Made by a program: the position numbers and the translations under genes | Shown: positions 12,265-26,434 of the stretch, one piece after another | How the letters are laid out: each line of letters opens with the position of its first letter | Position numbering within the stretch: position 1 is the stretch's first letter | Assembly: GCA_907164885.2 (NCBI GenBank) | Contig: OU015501.1 | Coordinates: 18,487,617-18,551,616, forward strand | Reading direction: 5' to 3' | DNA: 64,000 nucleotides | Origin: Dolomedes plantarius | Lineage: Eukaryota > Arthropoda > Arachnida > Araneae > Dolomedidae | Notes under the pieces: generated by a model | Told to the model about the DNA's origin: nothing | Database searches by the model: none | What the model saw: only the letters and a program-made list of their open reading frames with translations

Positions 12265-15200
12265 TAATGTATTTAAAAATATCACATGAACATCTTAACT
12301 ATACTGATAAAAATGTTACGCACTTCATTAGAGAGACAAGGGAGAAGTAGTAAATTTCAAGCGAAATTGGGGCTCGTGTACTGAGCGGTTTTACAGAAAA
12401 AAAACGTTATTTTAAAAATAGCAACATTGTCACAACGGGTTGCAATGCAAAACAAGCGGAGAGGAGGGGGGGGGGGGAGAATAAGCAATATAAATCATGT
12501 ATTACAAATAATCCCGAACATAATGCTCAAATATTGCACACACAGCGTGAGGGTAAACACTTTGAGACTTAAGAAAATTTTCACCAAATATAAATGGAAA
12601 GTCACGAAAAATCGCACTAAACTTAAACTACAAGAAAGTAAAGTTTAGAATTCCATAGACATCATAGGGAAAATGTCCCATGTAATAAGATGACAAACCA
12701 CTCAGCTAAGGGATCACTGCAGGATGAGTTCAGGTGCTTTGAACTCAAGACACTGATCACGAAGTTACAATAAAATCTAGAATTGTGTCAGCCTTCATAA
12801 GACATATACACGCAGATTTCAGAAGCGCATTATCTTGTTAATACTGTAACTTACAGGTTTTCCTGGATATATATTCTAATAGCTTCCGTAGTACAACCAA
12901 AAAGACACATTGACTTCGTCAGTAAAGAAACATCTAATAGTGTTACTGATATTGCCACCCATCACGCTTTCAATAGGGTTTGTTTCTTCATGAGAAATTT
13001 CATGCATATTTTGTTTGCATCTTAATAACTTCCATTTAGATTTCCACTAAAAGGTAAAAATTCATTGAAAGGGAGATGGTAAACCGCATTACCACTCAAC
13101 AAAATGAAAAAAAAAAATCATGTTTTGGGTCAGTTTATACAATGCATAGCCAGTTAAAAACGTCCCTTAGAAAATAGTTTTGAAATTTCAACTCCGAAGC
13201 TTTGAAATAGTCTTAGCCACACTTTGATGCTTGGATACTTTTATGCATGAACTCACATGACCGCATAGACAATCTGATTCTACTAGGAATATCCAGCATT
13301 CGTTTTTGCAGTTATCAATATTCTATGAAAGAAACTGACACTACGCAGATAATTCTGTAAACTAATATCTAATTCTGGATATCTGTTCATATTTCTTCAG
13401 GTCTCAATTGCCAACTGCATGTATTTGAAAACACGTAGAGAAGTATATTACTTACTACCTTAGCAGATGAAATAAAAGCTAGAATTAAGGGGTGCGGCTC
13501 ATTACGTCACACACACTCATTCATGTCCGACATAGTTTGAAAAGCAGGTTTCCGTTATGAAGAACAAGAGAAAAAATGCTCACCAAAAACAAACTGCAGG
13601 AAAAGAGGTCGTAAGCTAAGATTACATTCTCAGAATCTCGATACAATAGCCAATGACTTGAAACCGCTTTTAAAAATTAATAAAAATGTAATTTAAAGTA
13701 TTTTCCAAGATATTGTGCATCAAGTGACTTTGCGACTAAACGCAAATTTTTATTATATATTTAATTTTATGATGTCATTTAGAGCCTTAATATCAACTAC
13801 AAATCGAATTTGCAATGAAATATTGCAGCATCTGCCGCTTGAACTACCGAATGAACGATTTTAAGAATTACGCAATTTAAAGTCCTATTATACTGCGCAT
13901 TACACGCGTAAAGTTAATTTCTATGTTTTCATACAAGAAACCATTTTAGATTAGCTGCATTTAAAACTTTCGATTAGCGATTCAACGAACAGATCTGAAT
14001 GGTATTGGATAGTGTACGAGTACAATAGTTAAAAAAAAAAAAGAATATTGAATAATTTTTTTTCCACTTGTCAATCGGAGCATTACGGTCGCAGTTTGAA
14101 ACACAACAACTAAACTCATCACAGTTTAAAGCTGATGACGAGCGGCTACAAACACGTAAGCCAACCGTTGAATTTGAACTAGCAAACACTGACTCTGATG
14201 TCAAACTACTTCTGAACTGATTCTGAAAACTATAGAGCCAAAGCCAACACCCACACTTTTTTCTTATCCTTAACGAAACTTATACCAGCATAGATGAATC
14301 CTATAGTAACTCTTTGCAGTTTAATATTCACTGAATGTTGAAGGGTAAATCAAATACGGCCATGAAATCTTAAACATTAGCTTTGTAGTTTGTCAAGCAT
14401 ACATTCACTGGCGCCCCCCCCCCCATTTCTTCAAAGTCTCGCAATAATTTAGTAAAAAAGAAAAAAAGAATCGTCTGACTGGTGCACATAATACGAAAAC
14501 CATATTCTGTTCTACAATGTCGACCATTATTTATTTAAAAATATTAACAAGGATCATAGGGCATGCAATTTATTGCACATTTTACAAGTTAAAGTCAATA
14601 TTACAATACAATATGAAAGAATGCTAACGAGGCAAAATAAAATTAACTACGGATATTAAGACTAATCCTTTAAATAAATTATTCACTATCGATGGACGCA
14701 ACCTCAAGATTTAAGAAACAAGTACAGAAAGACGAGTTAATATTCAAGAATTAAAAGAACAGATGTCTGCAGAATAACAGTGAAAACCAGTTATTTCCTG
14801 GCGCTGTTGTAAACACAAATACACCGAACTACTCACAACCCAAGCAAATAAATAGGTTTGTGCACACTTCTTTACAACTGTAACGAGAAATGATGTATAT
14901 ATATAAATTCATAACTCTAGAAATGTTAATGGTAAGAACACTGTCGAAGATGAAATCAGTATGAAAATTTCTGAAAAGGCCTTCAGATAGAGAACTTAAC
15001 GCCTGATAACGGGTAACCATATCTCACACACTGTTTGGATAACGTCTTTTTGATAGGGATATTTTCAAGAGCGTCAGCTTTTCATCAGATACAGCAATAG
15101 CACTGGAGGAGTCATCCAGAGGGGAACACTGACAATCCTCGAGATAGGTTGGTTGAGAGCGTCAACTTTTGCTACACAAGGGCTAATTTAGACAGGGACC

Positions 15201-16381
15201 TACAGTTTAAAGCCGATACCGAACGGCTAAAAACATCCATGTCCACAGTGGGACTATTGCCATTCGGCCATCGTCCCTTGAGATTGGATAATTGGACATA
15301 AATGAAAAGGGTTAGACTTTCCTTTTCTAATTACAGGAATAGTTTCGTTTGACCTCAGCCATCTGTCATTACTAAGTGACGAATTAGACATAGGTTTCCC
15401 AGTTTACATGATTTTTGATGAATTGAACGAAAAAATTTTTTTCAATTGCCCTAATACGCAAAAACTAAAATTTTAGAACCCTTTTGAGCTATCTTTTACA
15501 GCTGGTTAACTTTCATCGCCTCACCAGCTGTGAAAGATTTATGCAAGTTCATATAAATCATATTTATTTTAAAATAAAAATAATTAGGTGAGAAAATCCC
15601 GGCTACGTTGCTTTACATTCATCAAAGGAATTGCAAAATAGCCTCGAAATTTATCAATATATTAATATTTACAGCATTAAAATACTATGAAGACTTAAGG
15701 TATCAATTTTAATTTTTCAAGAGTTTGGGGTCAGATTTTATATATTCAAATAACGGCGTTTTTCAAGACACTCAAAAAGGGAATATAATTCATAAATATT
15801 ACGTGACACGCGAGTTACAAACGGAAAAGATACCTTGCATGAAGAACTCTGAAGGGAAGTGCGTCATTCATACGAGACACGGCTAAAAAACCTATAAAAC
15901 ATGCTTAACATATGTCAAATAAAAAGCATTCCAAAAAGGCCCCATTACGAATGAACTCAGATTGAAAAATTACGATTTCCTACAACAAAAGCTACTACGA
16001 TTTGAGATCCAGTACATATAATTTTATGACGATTCACAGGCTATTGTGCATTTACAAACCAATCTTTCCCTTTCACTGTGGTTCATCAACTGCAAATGAT
16101 TTATTTATCAACAAACTCATTAAAAGCATTCGCAACAGATGCATGAAATTCCTCGTTTGATCTCACGAAGCTGAGGTATTAAAGCCCTAACTGGAGATCA
16201 ATTATAACCTCTCTAAGAATTCAACAACATCAAAAATTAGTAAGTGCAAGATTACAAAATACGAATTTCAAAACATATTTGGTTACGGAAAATTAATTTA
16301 TATCACAATTCACTAATTTTAAAAATTAGAATTATAAATGTAAAACAAGGCACACGTTCCCTTCTTTTGTCAAGTTCTGTA
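12265..16381. other. No recognisable gene; repeat fragments and low-complexity runs
   Basis: Poly-G (about 12465-12477) and poly-C (14413-14423) runs are present. The tract 15060-15290 holds a GC-richer segment resembling 62400-62445 on the other strand. A 57-codon stop-bounded frame at 14047-14220 has protein-like composition and is treated as a finding. No gene model is supported. Confidence 0.4.
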
Positions 16382-16389
16382 CGTTACTG

Positions 16390-17165
16390 CAGTGGTGCGC
16401 AAACTGAGTCGCGAAAAAACGAAAGGGGTCCCGGATAGTTAAATGAATCTATATCTCTGAATTAATACTTTAAATTTTCTATAATTACGTATGTTTAATA
16501 TTATTTAATTTTTTTATATGTTAAAAATATATGACATTGCTTCTATTCGCTTCTACCTATCTGCGTGTGAGCGGGTTTTCAAAAAGAGTTGTTATAAAAA
16601 CCGTACAACCGTTAAGACACGGAATATGATACGACAGTAGTACTCTTAAATATTTTTTCATTTCAAATATTCATTCATTTCTTGCTACTTTAATTTTATA
16701 TAAGTAAATGAAGTTTATAATCTTTGATGTTTGCCAATGTGTGGCTTATAATTTAGAACGCATGCTTTTTTTTTCATTTTTGTTAATTTTTACCTAAAGA
16801 AAATACAATACAGTCGATTCCGGTTAATCGGACCACATCGGGACGCGATCATTTTGGTCCTAATAACCAGCTGGTCCAATTAATTGGAATCGACTGTATT
16901 TCAATATGAAGTTTTGGTCACATGAGATTTGACAAAAACAAGCGTAGATATTTTTTGTTATGCAAAGTTGACATATACCCATAATCTACAGTTCATTGAT
17001 TTTAAAAATAATTTGTCTAAATGTTTTTTTTTTCTTCTGTTTTTTGAGAACATTTTCCCAGTTTAAAAAAAATTTTGCTACGACCAAAAAATGTTTATTT
17101 AGGGGTAGAGAGACTTTTTACTTAAAGATAGTGGGTCGCAGTCGAAAAAAATTTGCGCACCACTG
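16390..17165. mobile_element. hAT-like MITE
   Basis: The left end CAGTGGTGCGCAAACTG and the inverted right end CAGTGGTGCGCAAATTT share the first 14 bases. The flanking 8-mers CGTTACTG (16382-16389) and CATTACTG (17166-17173) match at 7 of 8. The interior is AT-rich, carries a nested 86-bp palindromic element at 16811-16896, and has no transposase. Confidence 0.8.
16811..16896. mobile_element. 86-bp palindromic TA-flanked mini-MITE
   Basis: The ends are CAGTCGATTCCGGTTAATCG on the left and, inverted, CAGTCGATTCCAATTAATTG on the right, with TA at 16809-16810 and 16897-16898. The whole element is close to a perfect hairpin. Its CAGTCGA start resembles the Tigger-like ends at 50673 and 53436, so a pogo/Tigger relation is plausible. 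Confidence 0.7.
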
Positions 17166-18343
17166 CATTACTGCACTTATTTAGTTACTGCTCTGCTAAT
17201 AGTAAACGACGGCAGAGTTGAAAGAGGACGGATTCAAACATATCAACGCATTAGTATGATAATCAGATGCATGGGAGGTTGATTGCCTTCCGTTTTGAAC
17301 CTCCCATGAGATTGGTGCCATATTTACGTGACAAGATAAGAGAAACTAATACGCAATCCTCGAAACTCATGACGCAAATTATGTGGGGTAATTTTAATTA
17401 GTTGACCACAGGCTCGCTCAGTTCAGGATTTTGAATTGATTTTCACACATTTCAGGAATATAATACACTATGGTAACATTAATCGATAAAAAATGACGCT
17501 CTACCGGACAGCGAGCGTGTTCACGGGTTAGCTTTAGGGATACGCATAAGGTTTTGACTTTAGCTCATCAAAGTTCAGACAAAATGCAGTCTGAATACTA
17601 AATAGTTCTATTTGTGCACAGATACGAGATTTAAATGGAAATTCCAGGAAGCGTGTCAGGCTAAACTGTTCAATGTATTCTATCGAATGAGCCTTAAAAA
17701 AATACGCGAAAAAGTAATAACTGGAATTGTAGTATATTTTAAAAAAAGTTTTCTGCGTGTCACGGTCATTGGATCATAAATACTCACTTTCAATAAAATT
17801 CCCTCGTTTCACGGTCAGGCAGTCATCCGGAAACTGAAATATCTGTACGTCAAATAACGGAGAAAATATCATGCCTTAATAAATTTCTCGTAATTGAATG
17901 AAACATAGCTGCGGTTAACACAAAAGGCCAAGACACTTCCAGGAAACGGCTAATACTCCTTTTAAGATTATAAACTTTTCCCTCGCTAAGAACTTGAATA
18001 AACACATTCAATCAGGTAAACAAAACACCAGAAAATGCGCAAGGAAATTTGCTGAAGGACAATACACATTAACAAAAAATCATAAAATTTGGAAAAGCTA
18101 AAATATACTCAATTTTGAAACAGTCCGTTATAACCGACTGAAATACAACAACAAATATCAAACTTCAAAATTTGGGTAGTCCGTCTAAGTCAAGGATGTA
18201 TGAGCAAGCGAGGGCCCGTATGAATTCAATTATCTTCCGATTATTAAGAAATAGACTACGATTTTTCTTATGTAAAAATATCACTACTTAAAATTGTCAA
18301 GAACGTACTTGTTTAATCTCAAGAACAGTTACAAAACTAACAG

Positions 18344-18374
18344 TTAAGCACGCATTTTTAAAAATCTATGTTGA
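18344..18374. repeat. 31-bp direct repeat, left copy
   Basis: The 31 bases beginning TTAAGCACGCATTTTT recur exactly at 19332-19362, 957 bp further on. Neither copy has transposon-like ends that I recognise. Confidence 0.75.
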
Positions 18375-19331
18375 ATCTATGTTAAGTTTCCATCTTAATT
18401 TCAATTACTAATAATTAGATACATTTATGTTTCAGAGTCTGAAGCAATCATGATCCGATGATACTAATGATATTCATGCAACATATATTTTGTAATATCA
18501 AAGACTACACACGTTTAACATCAATAAAATTTCGAAAATAATTACCGAAAAAATCACGTACAAAATTTTTAGTTTTTCTCCCCGTGGTATCTGGAGAAAG
18601 GCCTCTTTAAGGTTCCGCAAATAAGTTCATTATAATACGTGACTAGATAAGTAATTTCACTTCTACTTTCATAATCTAGTTTCACAATACACGAGATAAA
18701 AGCAAAAGTACGCTGTAAGAGGGAAAATTCATTCTTTAACCTACTTGTACATAAACATGAGTTGACAATAATTAATATGCAACACCACTTTGCTGAGACG
18801 AAAGGACGGAAATGCTACCAAGGCGTACACACTATGACGGCGAATCATAACAGAGGTAAATAAATTTTAGAGAGAACATAATTTAACTACCCTGCACGAA
18901 TCCATACGTGACGATGGCTGGTACTTCACTAAAAGTTGTAAATAATTTCACAGTGTAATAACCAGCATATTTACGCTAAATACAACGTAACAAGTACAAC
19001 TAATTCAGTTCCCACCCATAATACGTGGCGTCATGCGATACCAATTCCAGCATGTTAGAACAATATTTGTATACACAGTACTTGCAGAAAAATTTCACAC
19101 TCGACTACTGATACAAAACAGAAATTAGAACATAAAGCTGTTGGACCAGATATAAAAATGAATTGAAATCATAAACAAATCTCTGCAATCCTCGCATAAG
19201 ATATTCAAAGTAATTTAGTAAATCAAAACAATTAAGTGGTAATAAGCAAACATTGCACACATTAAGAACACGCATCAAACATTTTTTGATTAACTTCTCA
19301 TAGAAGCATAACTATACATAAAAGTAGTTCA

Positions 19332-19362
19332 TTAAGCACGCATTTTTAAAAATCTATGTTGA
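19332..19362. repeat. 31-bp direct repeat, right copy
   Basis: This is the exact partner of 18344-18374. Similarity stops abruptly on both sides of the repeat. Confidence 0.75.
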
Positions 19363-22300
19363 GTTTCTCATTTAAGATGTAATGAAGAGATTACACACAC
19401 TGAAACTACAAAGATGTATTTTATACATAAAGAGTTTTTCCGGATTTTACTGGGCCTGCAGAAATATACGCATGCTAATACTTCAAGAACTGTTTCTCTG
19501 ACTTTTAAATCTATAGTATCCAACAATTTGTGCATAAAAAAAATTCTCAAAGGAAAAGTTACACACAACCATATACAACCATTTTAAAATAGAAAATATT
19601 TCTCTTAAATTATATTCATGCTTAACGAAAGGTGAACATTTAATCACCTGCTTTATCATAAATAATGAAAGATTACAGAAAATATTTTTGAAAGAGTTTA
19701 CATCTTAAATTACTAATTATGGTGATGAACTCTGTTAATTGCATCTCCAGAGAAGTGGATCAAAATCTGATGTATGCATACTCACACAGAAACCACTAAC
19801 TAAAAAAAATAAAAAAATTTTTTAAAAAAAAGCAGCAAGAAATACATAAGTGTATTTTAAGATAAAAGTAAAATGTGTAACATTAATTTAATAGCATGCA
19901 AGGGGGCAGGCAGTATGGGTTTCTTTCATTATTTAACCTTGAGAAATTTCCTCCCCCCCCCCCCAAAAAAAAAAAAAATACTTCAGGTAGCCACAATAAA
20001 ATTTAAGGCAACGAAAAGTTAATTGAACTTAAAACAGTAACAAAATTAGAATCTACATTCACATGCAAAGAAAAATAACCAACTTTTCACAAACATCAGC
20101 AAAGAATATGAACAGCTTTTTGAGAAAAAAATAAGATTTTTTGCAATTTCTAAATAAAATGCTGGTATAGACCTTACTTTTCATAAAACTGCAAAAAACA
20201 AATAATAAATGTAGAAGGCTGAAAGAAACTCGAGTTTCAATTTTACCCCAATTAAAACTTTAAAAAAAAAAAAAGTACCCTTAAATATTTTTTTTTAAAA
20301 ATCTAAGCATACATCTGTTGTTAATTTAAAAAAAATTTGCATTTTATGAAAATGAATTTGATTCAAAACAAAATTTTTAACAGCTGGATATATTAAATGT
20401 AAAACATGAGGGTTTTTTAAAATTTAATTTTTTTTAACAAAACAACTTCCTGTATCTTTGCCTACGAATTTACATTCAAAATACTGATGTTTTTCTTTTA
20501 AATCCTATTAATGGTCTTTGTATTTACACTTAACACAATTTTGAAATAACAACAACTATATTTATTACATATGCAAGGAGTAGCTTATGGAAATAAGCTG
20601 ACAATTTATATAAAATTAAAAAAAGAAAAAAAAAAGGGAGGTGGGAATCATAGCTTTAGATAATAAAAGCTGGTAATCACTTGGTACATAATCTTTGTGT
20701 TAAATTAATAACTCAGTTATTTTTAGTTGGCAAATAAAATATAGTAGAGGAAAATATTCAAACTTATTCAAATGCGATGTTCAGCATAAAATTCTAAAAT
20801 ATACCATAACTACAACGAGGAAAATTTTCTTAATGAATATGTTTATGTTGTTAAAATGTTGAAAATAAAAAACAGTAACAGAACACAGAAATCAACCAAA
20901 GAGACAACTGTTAATACATTAACATGCAAAAATTTGATAGTACATACTCTTGAAGTGATGCATTAGTCTGCAGTATTTTGAGAATGTGATGACAAGGGCA
21001 AAAACTAAAACAATATGATGAAAATCCCACTTGTACCATGCTGTACCACAATGAATCACAAAGTGGAAGACTTCATTAGCAAGTGTTATTAAAAATTATT
21101 AATGTTCATATTTCAATTCAGAAATTAACAAAGTCTGCTGTTAGCACCTCTTAGACATCATTCATAAGCAAGGTAAACATGAAAATGTGATTTTGTGCCT
21201 CGATGATATCATACCACCAAAGAATGGAAAATAAAATTGCTTTTATGGATTCACCTTAGTTTCCTGTTATTTTTAATATATTAAAAATCAATAGAGAGGG
21301 ATGGTACTTATTGAATGAGATAACAGAAATCAATTCACCAAAGTTTTCTATGAAACAAATTAACAAAACAGTCTATTGGTGAAAAGAATATTGTAACAAC
21401 TAGGAACAATCACATTCCATGAATGATAAGTTTAATACCCCAAGCAGATTGTCTGTTTCAGAGTACTAAGAATGTTATTTCTTAACAAGTTACCCTCCTT
21501 GCGTGTGTGTGTGTGCGCATACACACACATACACACTCTCCTAGCAAAATGGCAAGAGTCTTAAAGAACGTTTTCTGGAAGCTGACCAAGATGCTCACTA
21601 TCCTACTAAACCTAGTCTTGCACTATTTAATCTAACCTTACAGTTTTCATATGCTTAAACTCCAATTTGGAACAATTTATGCTCACCAACATAATTCTGA
21701 TGTTAACATGACAATATCTTAATAAACATTGTGAGCTGACCTAACTGAATCAATATTTCCCTCTAAAGGCAAAGTTCCGGGGTTGTACGTCATTTGACTT
21801 ATAAAGTTAGTTTTTACACTGAATTATCAAAATAAATTTTGACTACTGTAATTAAATAAGTATTCATAATATAATAGTTTCATTAAGTTACGCATGTAAC
21901 TAAATCCCAAATCTAGTTATATACCTAGGAAGCCATCATAATTTTATACATTTGACGAGTATCTAAAAATCCAAACCACCTATTTCTAAGGAATAGAACA
22001 CTACCAGCACCAGAAAAAAAAAAACATCAGGCTTATTGGCTTAAGCACCAAGATTTTAAAAACAAAACAATGATAAATGTCAGTAACTCAGGTTTACATA
22101 TTTTCTCCCTCTATCATTTTCTAAACATATTACTACCAAAGTTTTACCTCATAGATTCAAAGTTAAGCATCTCGGACACGGATCTAAGAAACAATCTATA
22201 CTAACTATAAAATTTTTAAAGTACCGAGAACTGTAAAAAACTTTCAAGAAGTAAGATTGCTTATATATATAAATCGGAATGCTGATGCATTTCCATGAGT

Positions 22301-25300
22301 AAAAAGGCTCTGAATGTCTAAAGTCAGAATTTAATTCTAGTTCCTGCAGAATAGTTTAAGTTTGTATGTGTGAACAGGAAACTAGATTTATAATGTTAGG
22401 ACTACTATATCACATCATACCCAAAAGTGATATATTTTTTATTAGATTAACCCAGGAATTTTTTTCTGGGAATAAGCCAGGATACGACGTATCCCCACCT
22501 TTTTTTAAGAATTATTTTGCTTAACTTAACCAAAATTTTAAGGAACTTATGAATCAATTGTAAATATATAACTAAAGTATTTTTTTTCAATTGCGATTTT
22601 CTGGTTCAGTTCCAGCACTACAACAGAATCTTGCCTCTGGTGCGTGGAGCCCTGATCGCTTGAATTTTGTTTGTTTTTTGTCTGTATTCTTCTTATAATT
22701 ATCTAGCTCTGTTGGATTATTTATTTTTAGTTATATTTGTCCATTTTCAATATGAGGACATGAAGCAACTGTACAATCTTTTATTAATAAGTTTTTTGCT
22801 TTCATTGCTAGGGTAGGTTTTAAGTTAACTTGTTTGGCAATCTATGCTCGCTTTTTAATTTTTTTGTTAGTTTGATTTGTTTATATTATATTACATTTTC
22901 AATTGCAAGTTTTATGTTCCCCTGTGACGTGATGTGTGAAAACACATTATTGAAAATAAGCACCTTAATTTGAGAAAGCACAATATACCCACCTATTCTT
23001 TTAGAAAAAAATAAAAGCACCAGATAAACCTATATGTGTATGCAAATAATGTTAGTAACTCAAATTACTTAATGGGGATATATATGACAGAATTTTTTCT
23101 TTTTTTATGGTCTCCAGCCAAGGTTTCTGACTGAGGTTTCAAATGTTATAGGATAGGATCAGAATTTGATAACCTACGAAGGAATTTAATTAGAAAAAAG
23201 GTTACACGTCAATAATATGAAAACATAATTTCATGCCACAGAATCAGTTTGTTTGACATTTAGTTAAAAGGGATTGAGATGGAATATAAACAGTTTGGCA
23301 CTATTGCCATAACTGTTATAATCAGAAGCTTAAACTATCTATCAAACTAAAAATTTGTACTTCAATAAATACTTCCTGTTTTATTCCCTTCATAACTTTT
23401 ATTATGTGTTCTCTTCTTACAATTATTATGCTACCATACTTCCAAAATGCAATGGAATTCACAATATTCTGTAATATATTATGTTGTTAGGTTAACTTTA
23501 GTCTAAATAAATATATATATAACATAACACAGTCAAGAATCCCTAATTTACAACTTGTACTGTATAATAGTATAACTGGAAAGTTAGTGAAAAAAATTAT
23601 CGAGTTTTGAAATCTAGAAAAATATAAGCAAAGAAAATTATACGAAGAATATGATAAATATTGCTAGTGAAATGTTTGCATGTTAATTCCATATCACTTA
23701 AATTTAAATGCAAACCCATAATTAAGTTAAATATAAATTATAATAAAAATTCCTCATATTTAATTTTTACTTATGAAACGGGAATATAGATGATGTTGGT
23801 GTCAGCGTTAAATAAAAAAAATTAGATTTGATTCAATGAAAGTAGCATTCAATACTGTAAAAAGCAAATGCTTGACACGAACACAGAAGAAACTGCTTAT
23901 AAAATTATAATAGCATGAAAAAGAAATGCTCTTTTCAGATTTATAACTATATACCAGGTACTTCACTGGTAACTCTGAAAATATATAGCCAGAAAAAGAA
24001 AAACAAAATTTTAAATAACATTAATACATTACATCCTTTGACGAGGAATGACTTAAAACCACATTAACTAGATCTGATCATCAACAAATATAACAAAATA
24101 AGCCGAGAATTATAGAATTATCATTTACACGAGTACATAGGTTAGTTGGTAAGCTTAGAATGTTACACTTATCCTAACGAAATATAAAAGATGGTATAAG
24201 ACTACACTACATCCGACTATTGTAACATCCAGGATTAATCACAGAATAGATAGGGGATTTTTTCTATAAACAATGCCATATTTGAAGTTATAATTAAAGT
24301 GTACGAAATAATAAAAAAAAATGCTCATACCAATTAAAATATAAAAAACAATGTTATTCACAGTTAAAAAAAAAAATCCATTAATAACTAATAGTTTAAG
24401 ACCTCTAAGATAATCTACTTCGGTTAGGAGATGGAGAAAGGGAAAGCAAGATATGCAGATTTCATCTCAAAAACTTTGTCAAATAGCTTCAGATAAATGA
24501 GAAAATTTAAAATATATACTTCAAATACACTATGCTTTAATATTATAGAAATACTTTTAATGCATTCATTATTTCCACTCTTCTAAATACTTTTGGTAAA
24601 TTATCTACTTACACATTTCCTTAAAAACTTTTAAAACATTATCTCGCTTTCGTAAAAGTCAATTACTTTTGATTTCTTAACGGACAGTGAAAATACAGTT
24701 CCTACAGATTTTGCCATTATTCAATACTTCTGTGAACAAGTAATTTGTAAGCAAAGAGAAAGTTTGCAAACAAAATTAAAAGACCAGGATGAACAATTGG
24801 AGCATATATATATATATATAACAAAATGTTCAGGATCAATTTGATAAGGTATATAAGTTGAAAGTGATTGATATGGATTCGGTTCAATATAAGATGCAAG
24901 TTAGGAAAACTAGACGAAATCGCACATAGTATGCTAGTGTTTTCAAAAACTTGAAATGGTGGAAGTCAAATTATATCATGAACTATAATACACACGTTCA
25001 AATAAAATTAGACTGGCAAACACAATAAAAAGAAAATTTGAGGTTATTTTATTTTTAACTAATAGCAAAACGCAGTACACGGGGTGAAAAACTGAACTGT
25101 GCAGTGTTAAAATAATTCCATCTCACACATATGATTGCTTACTAACATATAACGAAATTTTTTATACGGATAACCAGTGTTAAGAACGACATAAATATGT
25201 CCTTAAACAGAAACTAAAAATTACTAAACGGAAGTTCAGGAACTTCAAATTATGAAAATAAAATACCTTTTTTACAAAAACGTCATGAGCTGATAGTTTT

Positions 25301-26434
25301 ATAATTTTATTGCAATGAAAATTAATGAAATGCATAGTTCCACTTTAAAGTTAAAAATTATAACCCATTAATGATAGCTATAAGCATGAAAAACTTAGTT
25401 TTCGAAAACCAGTTTGTAGCAGATATTTGAACAGCAGCTTACCTTTAAAAGCAGAGATAAACAAATTTTAGCACAAGAAATAAAAGATTTCACTCGCAGC
25501 TCCACACAGATCTTCAACTAAATTCTCTAGTTTCTGCAACAAATTTGAAGAAACAGATGATCTAAACTAAAAGCTATAAACAAATAAGGAAACCGTTAAG
25601 TAATGAGTATGGGAAATGAAAAGCGCTTTAAAACATAACAAACTAAACAAAACATGGGACAATATTCCCGTTTGAACGAATACTTACAAGGTTCTAAAAG
25701 TATTAAGAGAGATAAAAACACAAAATAAAGTTAAAAGTTTATAATCTTTAAAACATCTAAGCTAAAACATAAAACATTAATAATTAAATTGCCAAAGCCC
25801 ACTACTCGGTACTGACTCCATAAACTTTCGCAAGGGCGCGGCAAGACCCACAGAATACGGCACTGATAGGACTTACCGCCTAGGCTGAAGATATGATTGG
25901 TTGTCCAACAACTACGCATATCGCTGCCACATTGCCTATCAATAAAAAAATTTTAAAGAAATTTTAAAGGAAAGTGTACGTTTTTAAAGCTATCAAAAAC
26001 TATTTCAGTATTATTATTGTTTAAAAAACTATTTCAAGGCTTCAAAAAGGTGGAATAATATTTAATGGTTGCAGTGATTTTCAATTTGGTTATTGTGATA
26101 TTATAATGTACTTTTTTTTTCTATTCCCCAAATGGGAATGGACACTCGACGGAGAGATTGTTCCCTTATCGGATCTTTCGAAACCTGATTTAAATCAAAC
26201 TTCAAGTATTTCCTATTACAAATCTTATATGACATGAAACACATCATTTAAATGATATATATATATATATATATTTCGTAGGTTTCTCAAGAAGCTGTAG
26301 TCTCGCTGGCACAAATGTATAGATATGTAGCAGCAAAATGCAGCATGTGCAAAATGTCTCGGTGTACTGTCTAGTCCTGGAACGTTTTGTGTGCTATCTA
26401 GTACGGGAAGGATGATTCTAACTTTCTAGGTCTT

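Larger units (their letters stand above)
17174..26419. other. Long AT-rich stretch with no recognisable gene
   Basis: No frame exceeds 66 codons and none resembles a known family. There are many A/T homopolymers, a poly-C/poly-A run at about 19951-19978, a GT/CA patch at 21504-21535 and (TA)n at about 24804-24820 and 26256-26274. A GC-richer patch at 25790-25930 is treated as a finding. The stretch may be intron or intergenic DNA. Confidence 0.45.

Noticed and set aside
17272..17306. GGGAGGTT...AACCTCCC hairpin as a terminator
   Set aside because: Intrinsic terminators are bacterial; here it is a short unexplained inverted repeat with no gene upstream.
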